Part shown: positions 42,854-51,823 of the stretch, piece after piece
How positions within the stretch are numbered: the first letter of the stretch is position 1
Layout of the letters: each line of letters opens with the position of its first letter
NCBI GenBank assembly: GCA_902576375.1
Contig: CACGUZ010000001.1
Span: 1 to 64,000, forward strand
Length of the DNA: 64,000 nt
DNA from: an uncultured Pelagibacteraceae bacterium
Lineage (GTDB): Bacteria; Pseudomonadota; Alphaproteobacteria; Pelagibacterales; Pelagibacteraceae
Direction: 5' to 3'
Program-made: the position numbers and the translations under genes
The notes under the pieces: model-generated
Told to the model about the DNA's origin: nothing
The model's database searches: none
What the model saw: only the letters and a program-made list of their open reading frames with translations

Positions 42854-44344
42854 ATGAAGTTATTTTTTATACTGGGTAATCAATTATTTCCATCAAAATA
42901 CTTGGATCGCTTCAAAAAAGACCACCTAATTTTTATGGCAGAGGATTATCAATTATGTACTTATGAAAAACATCATAAAAATAAGATACTTCTCTTTTTG
43001 TCATCGATGCGTTCACATGCGGAAAACCTCAGAAAAGATAAGTTTAAATTAGAATATTTTAAAATTGAGGATAAAGAATTTAAAGACGACTATTTAAAAA
43101 AATTAAAAAAAATAATTAATTCAAAAAAAATAAAAGAGATTTCAAGTTTTGAAGTAGAGGATAAATTTTTTGAGAAAAAAATAAATCAATTTGTAAAAAA
43201 AGAAAAGATCAAATGGAATATTATTCAAACTCCGATGTTTTTGAACTCAAGAGACGAATTTAAACAATATCTATCTAAATCAAAAAAACCTTTCATGGCA
43301 ACTTTTTATAAGGAAGTGAGAAAGAAATCTGGAATATTAATGGGTTCTGATGGAAATCCTATTGGAGGCAAATGGAGTTTTGATGAAGATAACAGAAATA
43401 AGTTACCAAAAAATATTTCTATTCCAAAGTTTCCTAAAATTAATGAAACAAATCATACAAAAAAATTAAAACCTATTATTGAAAAACTATTTAAAGATCA
43501 TCCAGGAACAACCAAAAATTTTTGGTTTGCCACAGAGCATAATGATGTGGTCAAATTATTGAATTTTTTCATTAAAGAAAAATCTAATTTATTTGGTGAT
43601 TATGAGGACGCAGTGGATCAAAAAGATAATATCTTATTTCATAGCGCTTTAAGTCCATATATCAACCTTGGTTTAATCACACCTGAATTTATTGTCAAAA
43701 AAGTTTTAGATTTCCATAAAAGTAAAAAAATTAGATTAAATTCTTTAGAAGGTTATGTTCGTCAGGTTATAGGATGGAGAGAATTTATGAGAGGAATTTA
43801 TCAAAGTTACTCAAACGAAATGGAAACTGGAAATTTTTTCAAACAAAATCGTAAAATGAAAAAGTCATGGTATGATGGAACGACAGGTTTACCTCCATTA
43901 GATTACGCAATTAAAAACGCATTAAATTTTGGATGGTCCCATCACATTGAAAGATTAATGATTTTATCAAACATAATGAACCTTTGTGAGATCAAACCAG
44001 TATTTGTTTATAAATGGTTCATGGAGATGTTTGTCGACTCCTCAGATTGGGTAATGGTACCCAATGTTTATGGTATGGGGTTATTTAGTGACGGGGGAAT
44101 TTTTGCAACCAAACCATACATTTGTGGATCAAGTTATTTTATGAAAATGATGGATTTTAAAAAAGGAGAATGGTGTAACACGATGGACGGACTTTATTGG
44201 AGATTTATAGATCGCAATAGAAAGTTTTTTTTAAAAAATCCAAGACTTTCAATGATGGTAAGAATATTTGATAAAATGAAAGTGGATAGAAAAAAATTAA
44301 TTTTGTCGGCTGCAGATAAATTCATTAAAGAAAACACAGTTTAG
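42854..44344 (+). CDS. cryptochrome/photolyase-related protein (PhrB/FeS-BCP-like branch)
   Basis: LFFILGNQLFPSKYLDRF, EGYVRQVIGWREFMRGIYQ, DWVMVPNVYGMGLFSDGGIFATKPYICGSSYF. Confidence 0.93.
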   Translation: MKLFFILGNQLFPSKYLDRFKKDHLIFMAEDYQLCTYEKHHKNKILLFLSSMRSHAENLRKDKFKLEYFKIEDKEFKDDYLKKLKKIINSKKIKEISSFEVEDKFFEKKINQFVKKEKIKWNIIQTPMFLNSRDEFKQYLSKSKKPFMATFYKEVRKKSGILMGSDGNPIGGKWSFDEDNRNKLPKNISIPKFPKINETNHTKKLKPIIEKLFKDHPGTTKNFWFATEHNDVVKLLNFFIKEKSNLFGDYEDAVDQKDNILFHSALSPYINLGLITPEFIVKKVLDFHKSKKIRLNSLEGYVRQVIGWREFMRGIYQSYSNEMETGNFFKQNRKMKKSWYDGTTGLPPLDYAIKNALNFGWSHHIERLMILSNIMNLCEIKPVFVYKWFMEMFVDSSDWVMVPNVYGMGLFSDGGIFATKPYICGSSYFMKMMDFKKGEWCNTMDGLYWRFIDRNRKFFLKNPRLSMMVRIFDKMKVDRKKLILSAADKFIKENTV

Positions 44345-44472
44345 TGAAAAAAGAAAATTTACCAATTAAGGTTTGTCCAATATGTCAAAGACCATTTAAA
44401 TGGAGAAGGAAATGGAGACTCAATTGGGAAAAGGTTAAGTATTGCTCAAAAAAATGTTCATCAAAAAAATGA
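44344..44472 (+). CDS. DUF2256-type zinc-ribbon-like small protein (42 aa, not in the ORF track)
   Basis: GTG start overlaps the photolyase TAG by 1 nt; VKKENLPIKVCPICQRPFKWRRKWRLNWEKVKYCSKKCSSKK; ends TGA inside ATGA of next gene. Confidence 0.9.
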   Translation: MKKENLPIKVCPICQRPFKWRRKWRLNWEKVKYCSKKCSSKK

Positions 44473-45899
44473 AAAATCTTACTCGATATTTGATTTTAAT
44501 TTTTTTTGTAATTCTTACAAATAATACTCGTGCAGAATTTTTTGAGGATCTATCAAAAATTATTGAAAATAATGAAAAAAGGCTCAGCTATGGTATCTCA
44601 GTAACAGATTTTAATATGGATGGAAATTATGAGTTTTTAGTAACAGGATTTGGTTATCCTAACTTAGCTTTATCTTTTCAGGATGGAAAATTAAAGAATC
44701 TAAATCAGCAAAAAATTTTTTCAGATACTTTAAAAAGAACTATAGGAGTTGCTGCGTGTGATATCGACAAAGATGGCTTTGAAGAAATTTACTTTCTAAA
44801 TACAGATACATATAGTGGGGATAAAAAATATTCAGATAGATTATTAGATATAGAAGATAATAATTATTTTGATTTATTCGAATTAGAAAAAAATAAAGAA
44901 AACCTAAATTTAACAGCAGGAAGATCTGTAGTTTGTGTAGATAGAAAGGGAGATGGTGAATATGGAGTCTATGTAGCAAATTACGGAGGCCCGACCAGAT
45001 TTTATGAGATTGAAGATGAATTGATTAAAGATAAGGCTCAGAGTTTAAATCTTGATAATATCACTGGTGGAAGAGCAGTGGTATCAGGACATATCTTGTC
45101 AGATAGAGCAGATATTTTTGCAGCAAATGAGAGGGGAGCAAATTATCTTTATAAAAATAATAATGGAAATTTTGAAGATGTAGCATTTGATTATAGAGTA
45201 GATGATGCAATCCAAAATGGGAGAGGTACAGCTTTATCAGACATATATTACCGAGGCAGATTAGATATTCTGAGTGGTAATTGGCTTGGATATCATAGAG
45301 CCTGGGTTTTGGAAAAAAACGAATTTAAAGACATAGGAAATAAAGATTTTGATAAACCTTCTAGAATTAGAACAATTATTTCTGCAGATTTTGATAACGA
45401 TGGTTTTGATGAAGTTTTTATGAACAATATAGCAGAACCAAATAAATTATTTCGTATCAAAGATGATGGAAAATTTGAACAGATAAATTTTGAAGTTGGT
45501 CTCGAAGCTAATGGGTATGGAACTGGGGCAGCAGTCGCAGATATTGATAATGACGGAGTTTTAGAATTGTTAGTTGCTCGTGGTGAAAGTAAAGAACAAC
45601 CATTAACTTTGTATAAAGCCAAAGTTAACAAAGAAAATAAATACCTAAGAATTAAACCATTAAATAAATATGGTGCACCAGCGAGAGGAGCTACGGTAAC
45701 ATTAATAACAAATAAAAGAAAGCATTCCAAAACTATTGATGCAGGATCTGGTTACTTATGTCAAATGGAGCCTGTGGCACATTATGGAATTAGAAAAAAT
45801 GAAAAAAATTTTAAAGTAGAGATTAAATGGACCAATGGAACAAAAAAATTATTCAATGTAAGTGAGTTAAATCAAACAATTACCATAAAGCAAAAATGA
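44469..45899 (+). CDS. secreted FG-GAP/VCBS repeat protein with C-terminal ASPIC/UnbV domain (CRTAC1-like)
   Basis: Signal peptide MKNLTRYLILIFFVILTNNTRA; repeats DFNMDGNYEFLV, DIDKDGFEEIYF, DFDNDGFDEVFM, DIDNDGVLELLVARG; C-terminal PARGATVTLITN...GSGYLCQMEPVAHYGI. Confidence 0.9.
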   Translation: MKNLTRYLILIFFVILTNNTRAEFFEDLSKIIENNEKRLSYGISVTDFNMDGNYEFLVTGFGYPNLALSFQDGKLKNLNQQKIFSDTLKRTIGVAACDIDKDGFEEIYFLNTDTYSGDKKYSDRLLDIEDNNYFDLFELEKNKENLNLTAGRSVVCVDRKGDGEYGVYVANYGGPTRFYEIEDELIKDKAQSLNLDNITGGRAVVSGHILSDRADIFAANERGANYLYKNNNGNFEDVAFDYRVDDAIQNGRGTALSDIYYRGRLDILSGNWLGYHRAWVLEKNEFKDIGNKDFDKPSRIRTIISADFDNDGFDEVFMNNIAEPNKLFRIKDDGKFEQINFEVGLEANGYGTGAAVADIDNDGVLELLVARGESKEQPLTLYKAKVNKENKYLRIKPLNKYGAPARGATVTLITNKRKHSKTIDAGSGYLCQMEPVAHYGIRKNEKNFKVEIKWTNGTKKLFNVSELNQTITIKQK

Positions 45900-46585
45900 A
45901 AAAATTTTTAAATCTTTCTTTGATTATATTTTTAATATTATTTCAGCTTAAATCGTTTGCTGAAGAAAAAAACTATCACAAGGAGCTTATTACTGATTGG
46001 TCAAGAATATTTCCTGATAAAAATAGAAACGCGGCAGGACCCAAGTTTTTTAAATATATTATAGATAAAAAAATTACTTATAAAGATTTTATTCAATTTA
46101 ATAAATTATACTGCGCAGTTTCTGGATCTCTGATTGATCCAAATAGCGACTCAGAATTTTTATTTGTTGAAGAAACTAAAACCAAAAAAAAAATTTGTGG
46201 AAATTATTATAGATGTTGTGTTCCATGTTCATGTGATCTTATGAAGTACTCTGAAACTCAAAAAATGAAATATGAATTCAAAGATGGCTTGAAGGAATTT
46301 TATGTTTTAACAATCAAAAATCCTTGCGATAAACAGGATTTTCCAAACAGAGTAAATAAAGACTATTTTTGTGATGGTAAAAAAATTAATAAATCAGAGG
46401 TTTATAGTCTTGATGATCGAATAGTTATAGGTTTGTTGCATAATGGAAAAAGTTGTGAAAAAGACGAAATAGATTTTGTTAAAAGCCACCAAGTTACTGG
46501 TAGGTATTGTAATTTAAGAAACAATACACCTTTAGAAAATTTAGATGCTGGAATGGGTGATATTTTCATAAAATTGGCAAGATAA
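45896..46585 (+). CDS. secreted cysteine-rich hypothetical protein
   Basis: Signal peptide; 10 Cys incl. ICGNYYRCCVPCSC; ATGA overlap with preceding gene. Confidence 0.75.
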   Translation: MKKFLNLSLIIFLILFQLKSFAEEKNYHKELITDWSRIFPDKNRNAAGPKFFKYIIDKKITYKDFIQFNKLYCAVSGSLIDPNSDSEFLFVEETKTKKKICGNYYRCCVPCSCDLMKYSETQKMKYEFKDGLKEFYVLTIKNPCDKQDFPNRVNKDYFCDGKKINKSEVYSLDDRIVIGLLHNGKSCEKDEIDFVKSHQVTGRYCNLRNNTPLENLDAGMGDIFIKLAR

Positions 46586-46613
46586 ATTTTATATACTAAT
46601 TTTAAAAATTCAA

Positions 46614-46751
46614 ATGAGCAAAAAAAGAAAAAAATTAAAAAAAAAAAATCCAATGGCTAAATTATTAAGTTCACCAATGCTCAGAAATAAAATAGTAAAA
46701 AATAAAAAAAAAATTTATAATAGGAAAAAATTCAAGTTGGAAAACGAATAA
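46614..46751 (+). CDS. small basic protein resembling ribosome-rescue factor ArfA (45 aa, not in the ORF track)
   Basis: MSKKRKKLKKKNPMAKLLSSPMLRNKIVKNKKKIYNRKKFKLENE; resembles remembered ArfA core [29 protein letters not shown]. Confidence 0.55.
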   Translation: MSKKRKKLKKKNPMAKLLSSPMLRNKIVKNKKKIYNRKKFKLENE

Positions 46752-46756
46752 AAAGT

Positions 46757-46978
46757 ATGAATAATAAAATTTTTGAATGGGCAGGAGTTATAACTGCAAT
46801 ACTATATTCATTATTTGTAGCTATGAATATTGGCATAGAATTTTTTGGTTTTTGTTTGTTACTTATTTCCGCAATTTTAATTGGAATTTGGGCCTATAGG
46901 GGTGGTCACAGAGGAATACTATTTTTACAATTTTTTTATGCTACAGCAGGAATCATCGGGATGTTTAGGTGGTTTTAA
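46757..46978 (+). CDS. small hypothetical membrane protein
   Basis: 73 aa, three hydrophobic segments, shared TTAA stop with the convergent gene. Confidence 0.6.
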   Translation: MNNKIFEWAGVITAILYSLFVAMNIGIEFFGFCLLLISAILIGIWAYRGGHRGILFLQFFYATAGIIGMFRWF

Positions 46979-48114
46979 TTAAAAGTTGTAATTATTTTAG
47001 GAATATAATTTTTAAAATTAAAAAAACCTTTATTACAATACTGCCATGAATATTGATCGAGTTTTCTATATAAAAAATCTATTTTCAAATTATTTGAATT
47101 TAAATAATCCAGGTTTTCACCGACTGTTGGATATAACGCTATAACTTTTTCGTTTATATTTTTAATCTCACTTATGTCTACCACTTCACAATTGATAGAA
47201 TTATTTTCTAATCTTTGTTTTTGATCATCAACTAAAAGAGCTTTAAATTTAATAACTTTTTCACTTAGTTTGATAGATCTGTTTTCATTTTTATTTGAAA
47301 TTATGAAAATTTTTTTAAATTTATGATTTTGAAAATCTGTAGTTTCAAATGATAAACTATTTTCAAAAATAAAAAGATTTTCATGATCTGTATTTTTATT
47401 GCTAAAATCTTGTTTAACTATTGAATAAGTTTTTTCAGAAACTTTTGGAGGAGCGTTTTCGTTTAATTTAATATTATTAAATCTGTTATTAGTGAATTTT
47501 TTAATATTCCACTCGCTCGCTAAATAGTGTTTTCCCTGTGTTTGAATTCCAGCTACCCATCTCCAACCAAGAGTATTAGATGCAGTGTCACCATCATAAA
47601 GATGTTGCATAAAAAATTCTGCTCCTAATTGCCAGGGTAATTCTAATGTAAAAATCCAAATACTAGCAAACCACATTCTAGTGTGATTATGTAAATAATT
47701 ATTTTCTTTAAGTTCTGTTACCCAGTAATTAAAGCATTCAATATTGGTTTTTCCATCAATTGCATTTTTGTAATTTTGGTTATCTTTATATTCTTCTCGA
47801 ATTTTATTTAACTCTGCTACGTAATCTGTCCATACGTTTGGTCGTAATTCTAACCAACCCTTCCAATATGTTCGCCACAAAACTTCTTGAATAAATTTTT
47901 CATTTTTTGAAAAAGAAAACTTGCTAAGTGATTTTTCAATAACTTCTTTCTCGTTGATAACTCCATGAGTAATATATGGAGATAAACCAGATATATTTGT
48001 TCTCTTTTCTGGACCAAAGTCAAAATTTCTTAACTTAGAATATTCAGAGAGATTTTTTTCTACAAAATTATTTAATCTATTTAAGGCCGCAGCCTTTGAG
48101 GCTTCAAATTTCAT
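46975..48114 (-). CDS. photolyase-superfamily FAD-binding-domain protein with N-terminal FAD domain
   Basis: ISGLSPYITHGVINEKEVI, EKFIQEVLWRTYWKGWLELRP, LHNHTRMWFASIWIFTLELPWQLGAEFFMQHLYDGDTASNTLGWRWVAGIQTQGKHYLA. Confidence 0.93.
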   Translation of the reverse strand: MKFEASKAAALNRLNNFVEKNLSEYSKLRNFDFGPEKRTNISGLSPYITHGVINEKEVIEKSLSKFSFSKNEKFIQEVLWRTYWKGWLELRPNVWTDYVAELNKIREEYKDNQNYKNAIDGKTNIECFNYWVTELKENNYLHNHTRMWFASIWIFTLELPWQLGAEFFMQHLYDGDTASNTLGWRWVAGIQTQGKHYLASEWNIKKFTNNRFNNIKLNENAPPKVSEKTYSIVKQDFSNKNTDHENLFIFENSLSFETTDFQNHKFKKIFIISNKNENRSIKLSEKVIKFKALLVDDQKQRLENNSINCEVVDISEIKNINEKVIALYPTVGENLDYLNSNNLKIDFLYRKLDQYSWQYCNKGFFNFKNYIPKIITTFN

Positions 48115-48120
48115 TTTGAT

Positions 48121-48501
48121 TTATTTTGATTTTTTTTTCTTTAAACCAAGCTTGTCGCTATGTCTTAATCTTAAAATAACAATTGCACCAGCAATTAGAA
48201 CAATGGCAATAGCTTCATAAACTAATGCTGTTGGATCCATCTCCTTACCTTGAAGAATAATAAATCGTGCTAGAGCAGTAATTGCAATTAACAATGGAAG
48301 GGTAATACTAATTGATTGCTGGTTCCAAAAAACTCTTACCATTGCTAGCACTTCTAGGTAAAGAAACATTAATAATAAATCAGCTAAAGTTACCGATCTA
48401 TTCTCAAACATTTTGTACATTTCTATACCGACTGCAATAACTGTGCTAATTAAAATGATAACCATTAAAATAAGCTGTAAATTTTTTGCTATTTTTTCCA
48501 T
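48121..48501 (-). CDS. PsiE-like phosphate-starvation-inducible membrane protein
   Basis: LADLLLMFLYLEVLAMVRVFW..ITLPLLIAITALARFIILQGKEMDP. Confidence 0.88.
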   Translation of the reverse strand: MEKIAKNLQLILMVIILISTVIAVGIEMYKMFENRSVTLADLLLMFLYLEVLAMVRVFWNQQSISITLPLLIAITALARFIILQGKEMDPTALVYEAIAIVLIAGAIVILRLRHSDKLGLKKKKSK

Positions 48502-48959
48502 TATTTATCTTTACTAAAAGGCAACCATTTTTCAAACACTGATTTTGAAGAACCTTCATAAGGAATTGAATAAGAATATGGATTCGGACTTGTTAATACT
48601 TCAATACCTTTTGAAAAAACAAATATAAATACAATCACAAAAACAAGAACCATTATTTTAAAAGGGTCAAAATTTTTTGTTTTAAAAACACTAGCTGAAT
48701 TTTCTTCTGCTCTATGAAAATGTTTAAAGGTCATATACACGGCAAAGATTAAACCAATGTGAGCTAAAAAAAGACCAGTCCAACCAAAAACAAAAGTTGT
48801 GTATGAAAAAACATATAAACTAAAAACTGTGGTCCATATAAAGCTTAAAACTAATAAAATTTGCAACCTAACAGTTTTAGGAAGAGATCGGAGATCATTT
48901 TTACTGTCATCAAACAAAATGTTTGCAGTATCTCTCATCCAATTTTTAAGTGATTCCAT
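48501..48959 (-). CDS. hypothetical membrane protein
   Basis: 152 aa, three TM segments, coupled to the PsiE-like gene. Confidence 0.65.
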   Translation of the reverse strand: MESLKNWMRDTANILFDDSKNDLRSLPKTVRLQILLVLSFIWTTVFSLYVFSYTTFVFGWTGLFLAHIGLIFAVYMTFKHFHRAEENSASVFKTKNFDPFKIMVLVFVIVFIFVFSKGIEVLTSPNPYSYSIPYEGSSKSVFEKWLPFSKDK

Positions 48960-49016
48960 AATTCTAAGATATAGCTAAAAATAAATTTAACAAACTATAA
49001 ATTGTCCTAAAACTTA

Positions 49017-50204
49017 TTAATATCTCAGTTTTTTCTTGTGATAATTAATAAATCTTTCAACATTAGATTTATTAAATGTTTTATTTTCTTCAAAAGAAAC
49101 TTTTTTCATTGAGTATGCATTACTTTTTGTAATTCTAGATTGAATAGTAATATTCCCTTTGTATAGTTTAAGTTTTACTGACCCATTCACCTTATTTCTT
49201 TTTTGATCAATAATTTTTTGCAATTTAAATCTCTCTTTTGAATACCAATAACCATTATAAATCAGTTCGGCATATCTTGGCATAATCAAATCTTTTTTGT
49301 GCATTGTTTCTTTATCCAATGTCACTGACTCAATAGCTCTATGGGCATGAATCAAAAGTGTTCCGCCCGGTGTTTCATAAACTCCTCTTGATTTGATTCC
49401 AAGAAATCTATTTTCAACGAGGTCAACTCTTCCTATGCCATTTTTTCCAGCAATAAAATTTAATTTGGTAAGAATGTTTTCAGGATTTAATTTTTTTCCA
49501 TTTATTCCAACAGGGTCACCATTTTTAAAATTAATTGAAATAAAAGTTGGTTTATTCGGTGCTTTTTCAGGGGAAGTTGTTCTTTGGAAAATAAATTCTG
49601 GAGCTGAATTTTTTGGGTTCTCTAAAATTTTACCCTCAGTTGAGGTATGAAATAAATTATCGTCAACAGAAAAAGGGGGTGCACCTTTTTTATCTTTGGG
49701 GATAGGTATCTTATGTTTTTTTGCATAATTAATTAAATCGCTTCTAGATTTTAATTTCCAAATTCTCCAGGGTGCAACAACTTTTATTTTTGGGCCAAAA
49801 TAGTGATAACCTAACTCAAATCTGACCTGATCATTACCTTTTCCAGTTGCTCCATGAGATACTGCGTATGCTTTAAATTTTTTTGCGACTCTTATCTGGT
49901 CTTTTGCGATTAATGGTCTTGCTATAGAAGTTCCTAATAAATAAACTCCCTCATACATCGCATTACCTCGTATCATTGGAAAAACGTAATCTTTAACGAA
50001 AAGATTTTTTAAATCTTTAATTATGATCTTTTTAACACCAAATTTTTTAGCATTATTGATTATTTTTTTTCGATCAATCTCTTGCCCTATATCAGCAGTG
50101 TAACAAATGACTTCTGCGTTATAATTTTCTTGAAGCCATTTTAGAATTATAGATGTATCTAAGCCACCAGAATAAGCTAAGACAATTCTTTTTTTTGATT
50201 TCAT
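49017..50204 (-). CDS. argG: argininosuccinate synthase
   Basis: KRIVLAYSGGLDTSIILKWLQENY, SHGATGKGNDQVRFELGY. Confidence 0.97.
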   Translation of the reverse strand: MKSKKRIVLAYSGGLDTSIILKWLQENYNAEVICYTADIGQEIDRKKIINNAKKFGVKKIIIKDLKNLFVKDYVFPMIRGNAMYEGVYLLGTSIARPLIAKDQIRVAKKFKAYAVSHGATGKGNDQVRFELGYHYFGPKIKVVAPWRIWKLKSRSDLINYAKKHKIPIPKDKKGAPPFSVDDNLFHTSTEGKILENPKNSAPEFIFQRTTSPEKAPNKPTFISINFKNGDPVGINGKKLNPENILTKLNFIAGKNGIGRVDLVENRFLGIKSRGVYETPGGTLLIHAHRAIESVTLDKETMHKKDLIMPRYAELIYNGYWYSKERFKLQKIIDQKRNKVNGSVKLKLYKGNITIQSRITKSNAYSMKKVSFEENKTFNKSNVERFINYHKKKLRY

Positions 50205-50207
50205 TAA

Positions 50208-50714
50208 TTAACTGCAAGCTTTTTTTGCAGAATTGTAGGCCTTTGTGAATCCTAATAATGAATAATGATCTATGGTTTGTGAACCTTTTTCATTGTAACC
50301 AGTAACCATAATTCTTGATCCTTTTTTCATAACTTTAACCATTATTTTTTCTTTTTTATTACTCGTCATCCAAGCAAAACCCTGTTGTTTAATATCAAAT
50401 TTAAATTTGTTATTTCCTGAAGTTGCTAAAACAGTATTATTTTTGTTAAATTCATATCCAGCAGTTGCACTTATCTCGTTAGAAATTTTTTCATTCGGTC
50501 TGAAAGTAACAAATAATCTAGCATCTCTTTTATTTGTTTTTGGTGCTTGTAAAACAGGGGTAGATTGAGCAAAACAAACTTTACCAGAACTTTCTTGGAT
50601 TACTAATGTTTCCCAATCTTTGAACTTACCAACTTTTTTTATATCAGCTAAACTAAATGTAATTGGAATGATTAAAAATAAAAATGTAAAGATAAATTTT
50701 TTAATTATGGACAT
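50208..50714 (-). CDS. invasion-associated locus B (IalB)-like periplasmic protein
   Basis: Signal peptide, VGKFKDWETLV...GKVCFAQSTPVLQAPKTNKRDARLFVTFRPNE, MVTGYNEKGSQTIDHYSLLGFTKAYNSAKKAC. Confidence 0.85.
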   Translation of the reverse strand: MSIIKKFIFTFLFLIIPITFSLADIKKVGKFKDWETLVIQESSGKVCFAQSTPVLQAPKTNKRDARLFVTFRPNEKISNEISATAGYEFNKNNTVLATSGNNKFKFDIKQQGFAWMTSNKKEKIMVKVMKKGSRIMVTGYNEKGSQTIDHYSLLGFTKAYNSAKKACS

Positions 50715-51745
50715 GGATTAGGGTATTTCTTTTGAATTTTATTAATATCATTTATTATATCACTGTTTAAATTTACATTTACACTTTCTATGTTTGTTTT
50801 CAACTGTTCCATTGTCGTTGCCCCAATGATAACACTAGTTGTGAAATGTTGAATTTCACAGAATTTTAAAGACATTTGAGTAAAATCTAAATTATATTTT
50901 TTTGAAATTTTGTAGTATTCATCAATGGCTTTTTGACCATTTTCATTTTTATATCTGTTAAAATTTTTAAATAATTGCATTCTCGATTTTGCAGGTAATT
51001 TATTATTTCTATATTTTCCTGTTAAATATCCAAATGCCAATGGAGAGTAAGCTAATAATCCGCTTTGCTCCCTAATGGAAATTTCGGCTAAACCAACCTC
51101 ATACGTTCGATTTAGTAAGTTGTAAGGATTTTGGACTGACATCATTTTTGGAAGCCCTTTCATCTTTGAGAGTTCAAGAAATTTTGATAAACCCCAAGCA
51201 GTTTCATTGGACAAACCTACATATCTAATTTTTCCTTGTTCAATAAATTTTTTTAAACTTTCTAAAATTTCTTCAAAAGGTGTCCAATCTTTATCATTTT
51301 CGTCATGCTCATAACCGTAATCACCAAAAAAATTTGTGCTTCTTTCGGGCCAGTGAAGTTGATATAAATCAATATAGTCTGTTTTTAATCTCCTTAAACT
51401 TTCATCTAATGCTTCTTTAATCTTTTTTTTACCAAAACTATTTCCACCACCTCTAATATATTTGTTCGACGTATTTCCACAAACTTTAGTAGCAAGTACA
51501 ACGTCATTCCTTTTTTTTGTTTTTTGAAACCAATTACCAATTATTTTTTCAGTTTCTCCATAGGTTTCTTCTCTCATTGGAATTGAATATATTTCAGCTG
51601 TATCCCAAAAATTTACTCCTTGGCTTAAAGCAAAATCCATTTGTTCAAACCCCTCTTTCTCTGAATTTTGTTCACCCCAGGTCATTGTACCGAGACAAAT
51701 TGTACTTACATCTAGATCAGTATTTCCTAATTTTTTATAATTCAT
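50705..51745 (-). CDS. aldo/keto reductase (Tas-like)
   Basis: KKLGNTDLDVSTICLGTMTWGEQNSEKEGFEQMDFALSQGVNFWDTAEIY. Confidence 0.95.
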   Translation of the reverse strand: MNYKKLGNTDLDVSTICLGTMTWGEQNSEKEGFEQMDFALSQGVNFWDTAEIYSIPMREETYGETEKIIGNWFQKTKKRNDVVLATKVCGNTSNKYIRGGGNSFGKKKIKEALDESLRRLKTDYIDLYQLHWPERSTNFFGDYGYEHDENDKDWTPFEEILESLKKFIEQGKIRYVGLSNETAWGLSKFLELSKMKGLPKMMSVQNPYNLLNRTYEVGLAEISIREQSGLLAYSPLAFGYLTGKYRNNKLPAKSRMQLFKNFNRYKNENGQKAIDEYYKISKKYNLDFTQMSLKFCEIQHFTTSVIIGATTMEQLKTNIESVNVNLNSDIINDINKIQKKYPNPCP

Positions 51746-51823
51746 TAGTATTTTAAAATATTAGTCATTTATTGTTTTTTTTGATATCTTGAATAATTAA
51801 TAAAAGATTATATATGTTACAAC

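Noticed and set aside
44442-44468. Upstream start codons of the FG-GAP gene
   Set aside because: They overlap the DUF2256 ORF; ATG at 44469 gives a clean signal peptide and a 4-nt ATGA coupling
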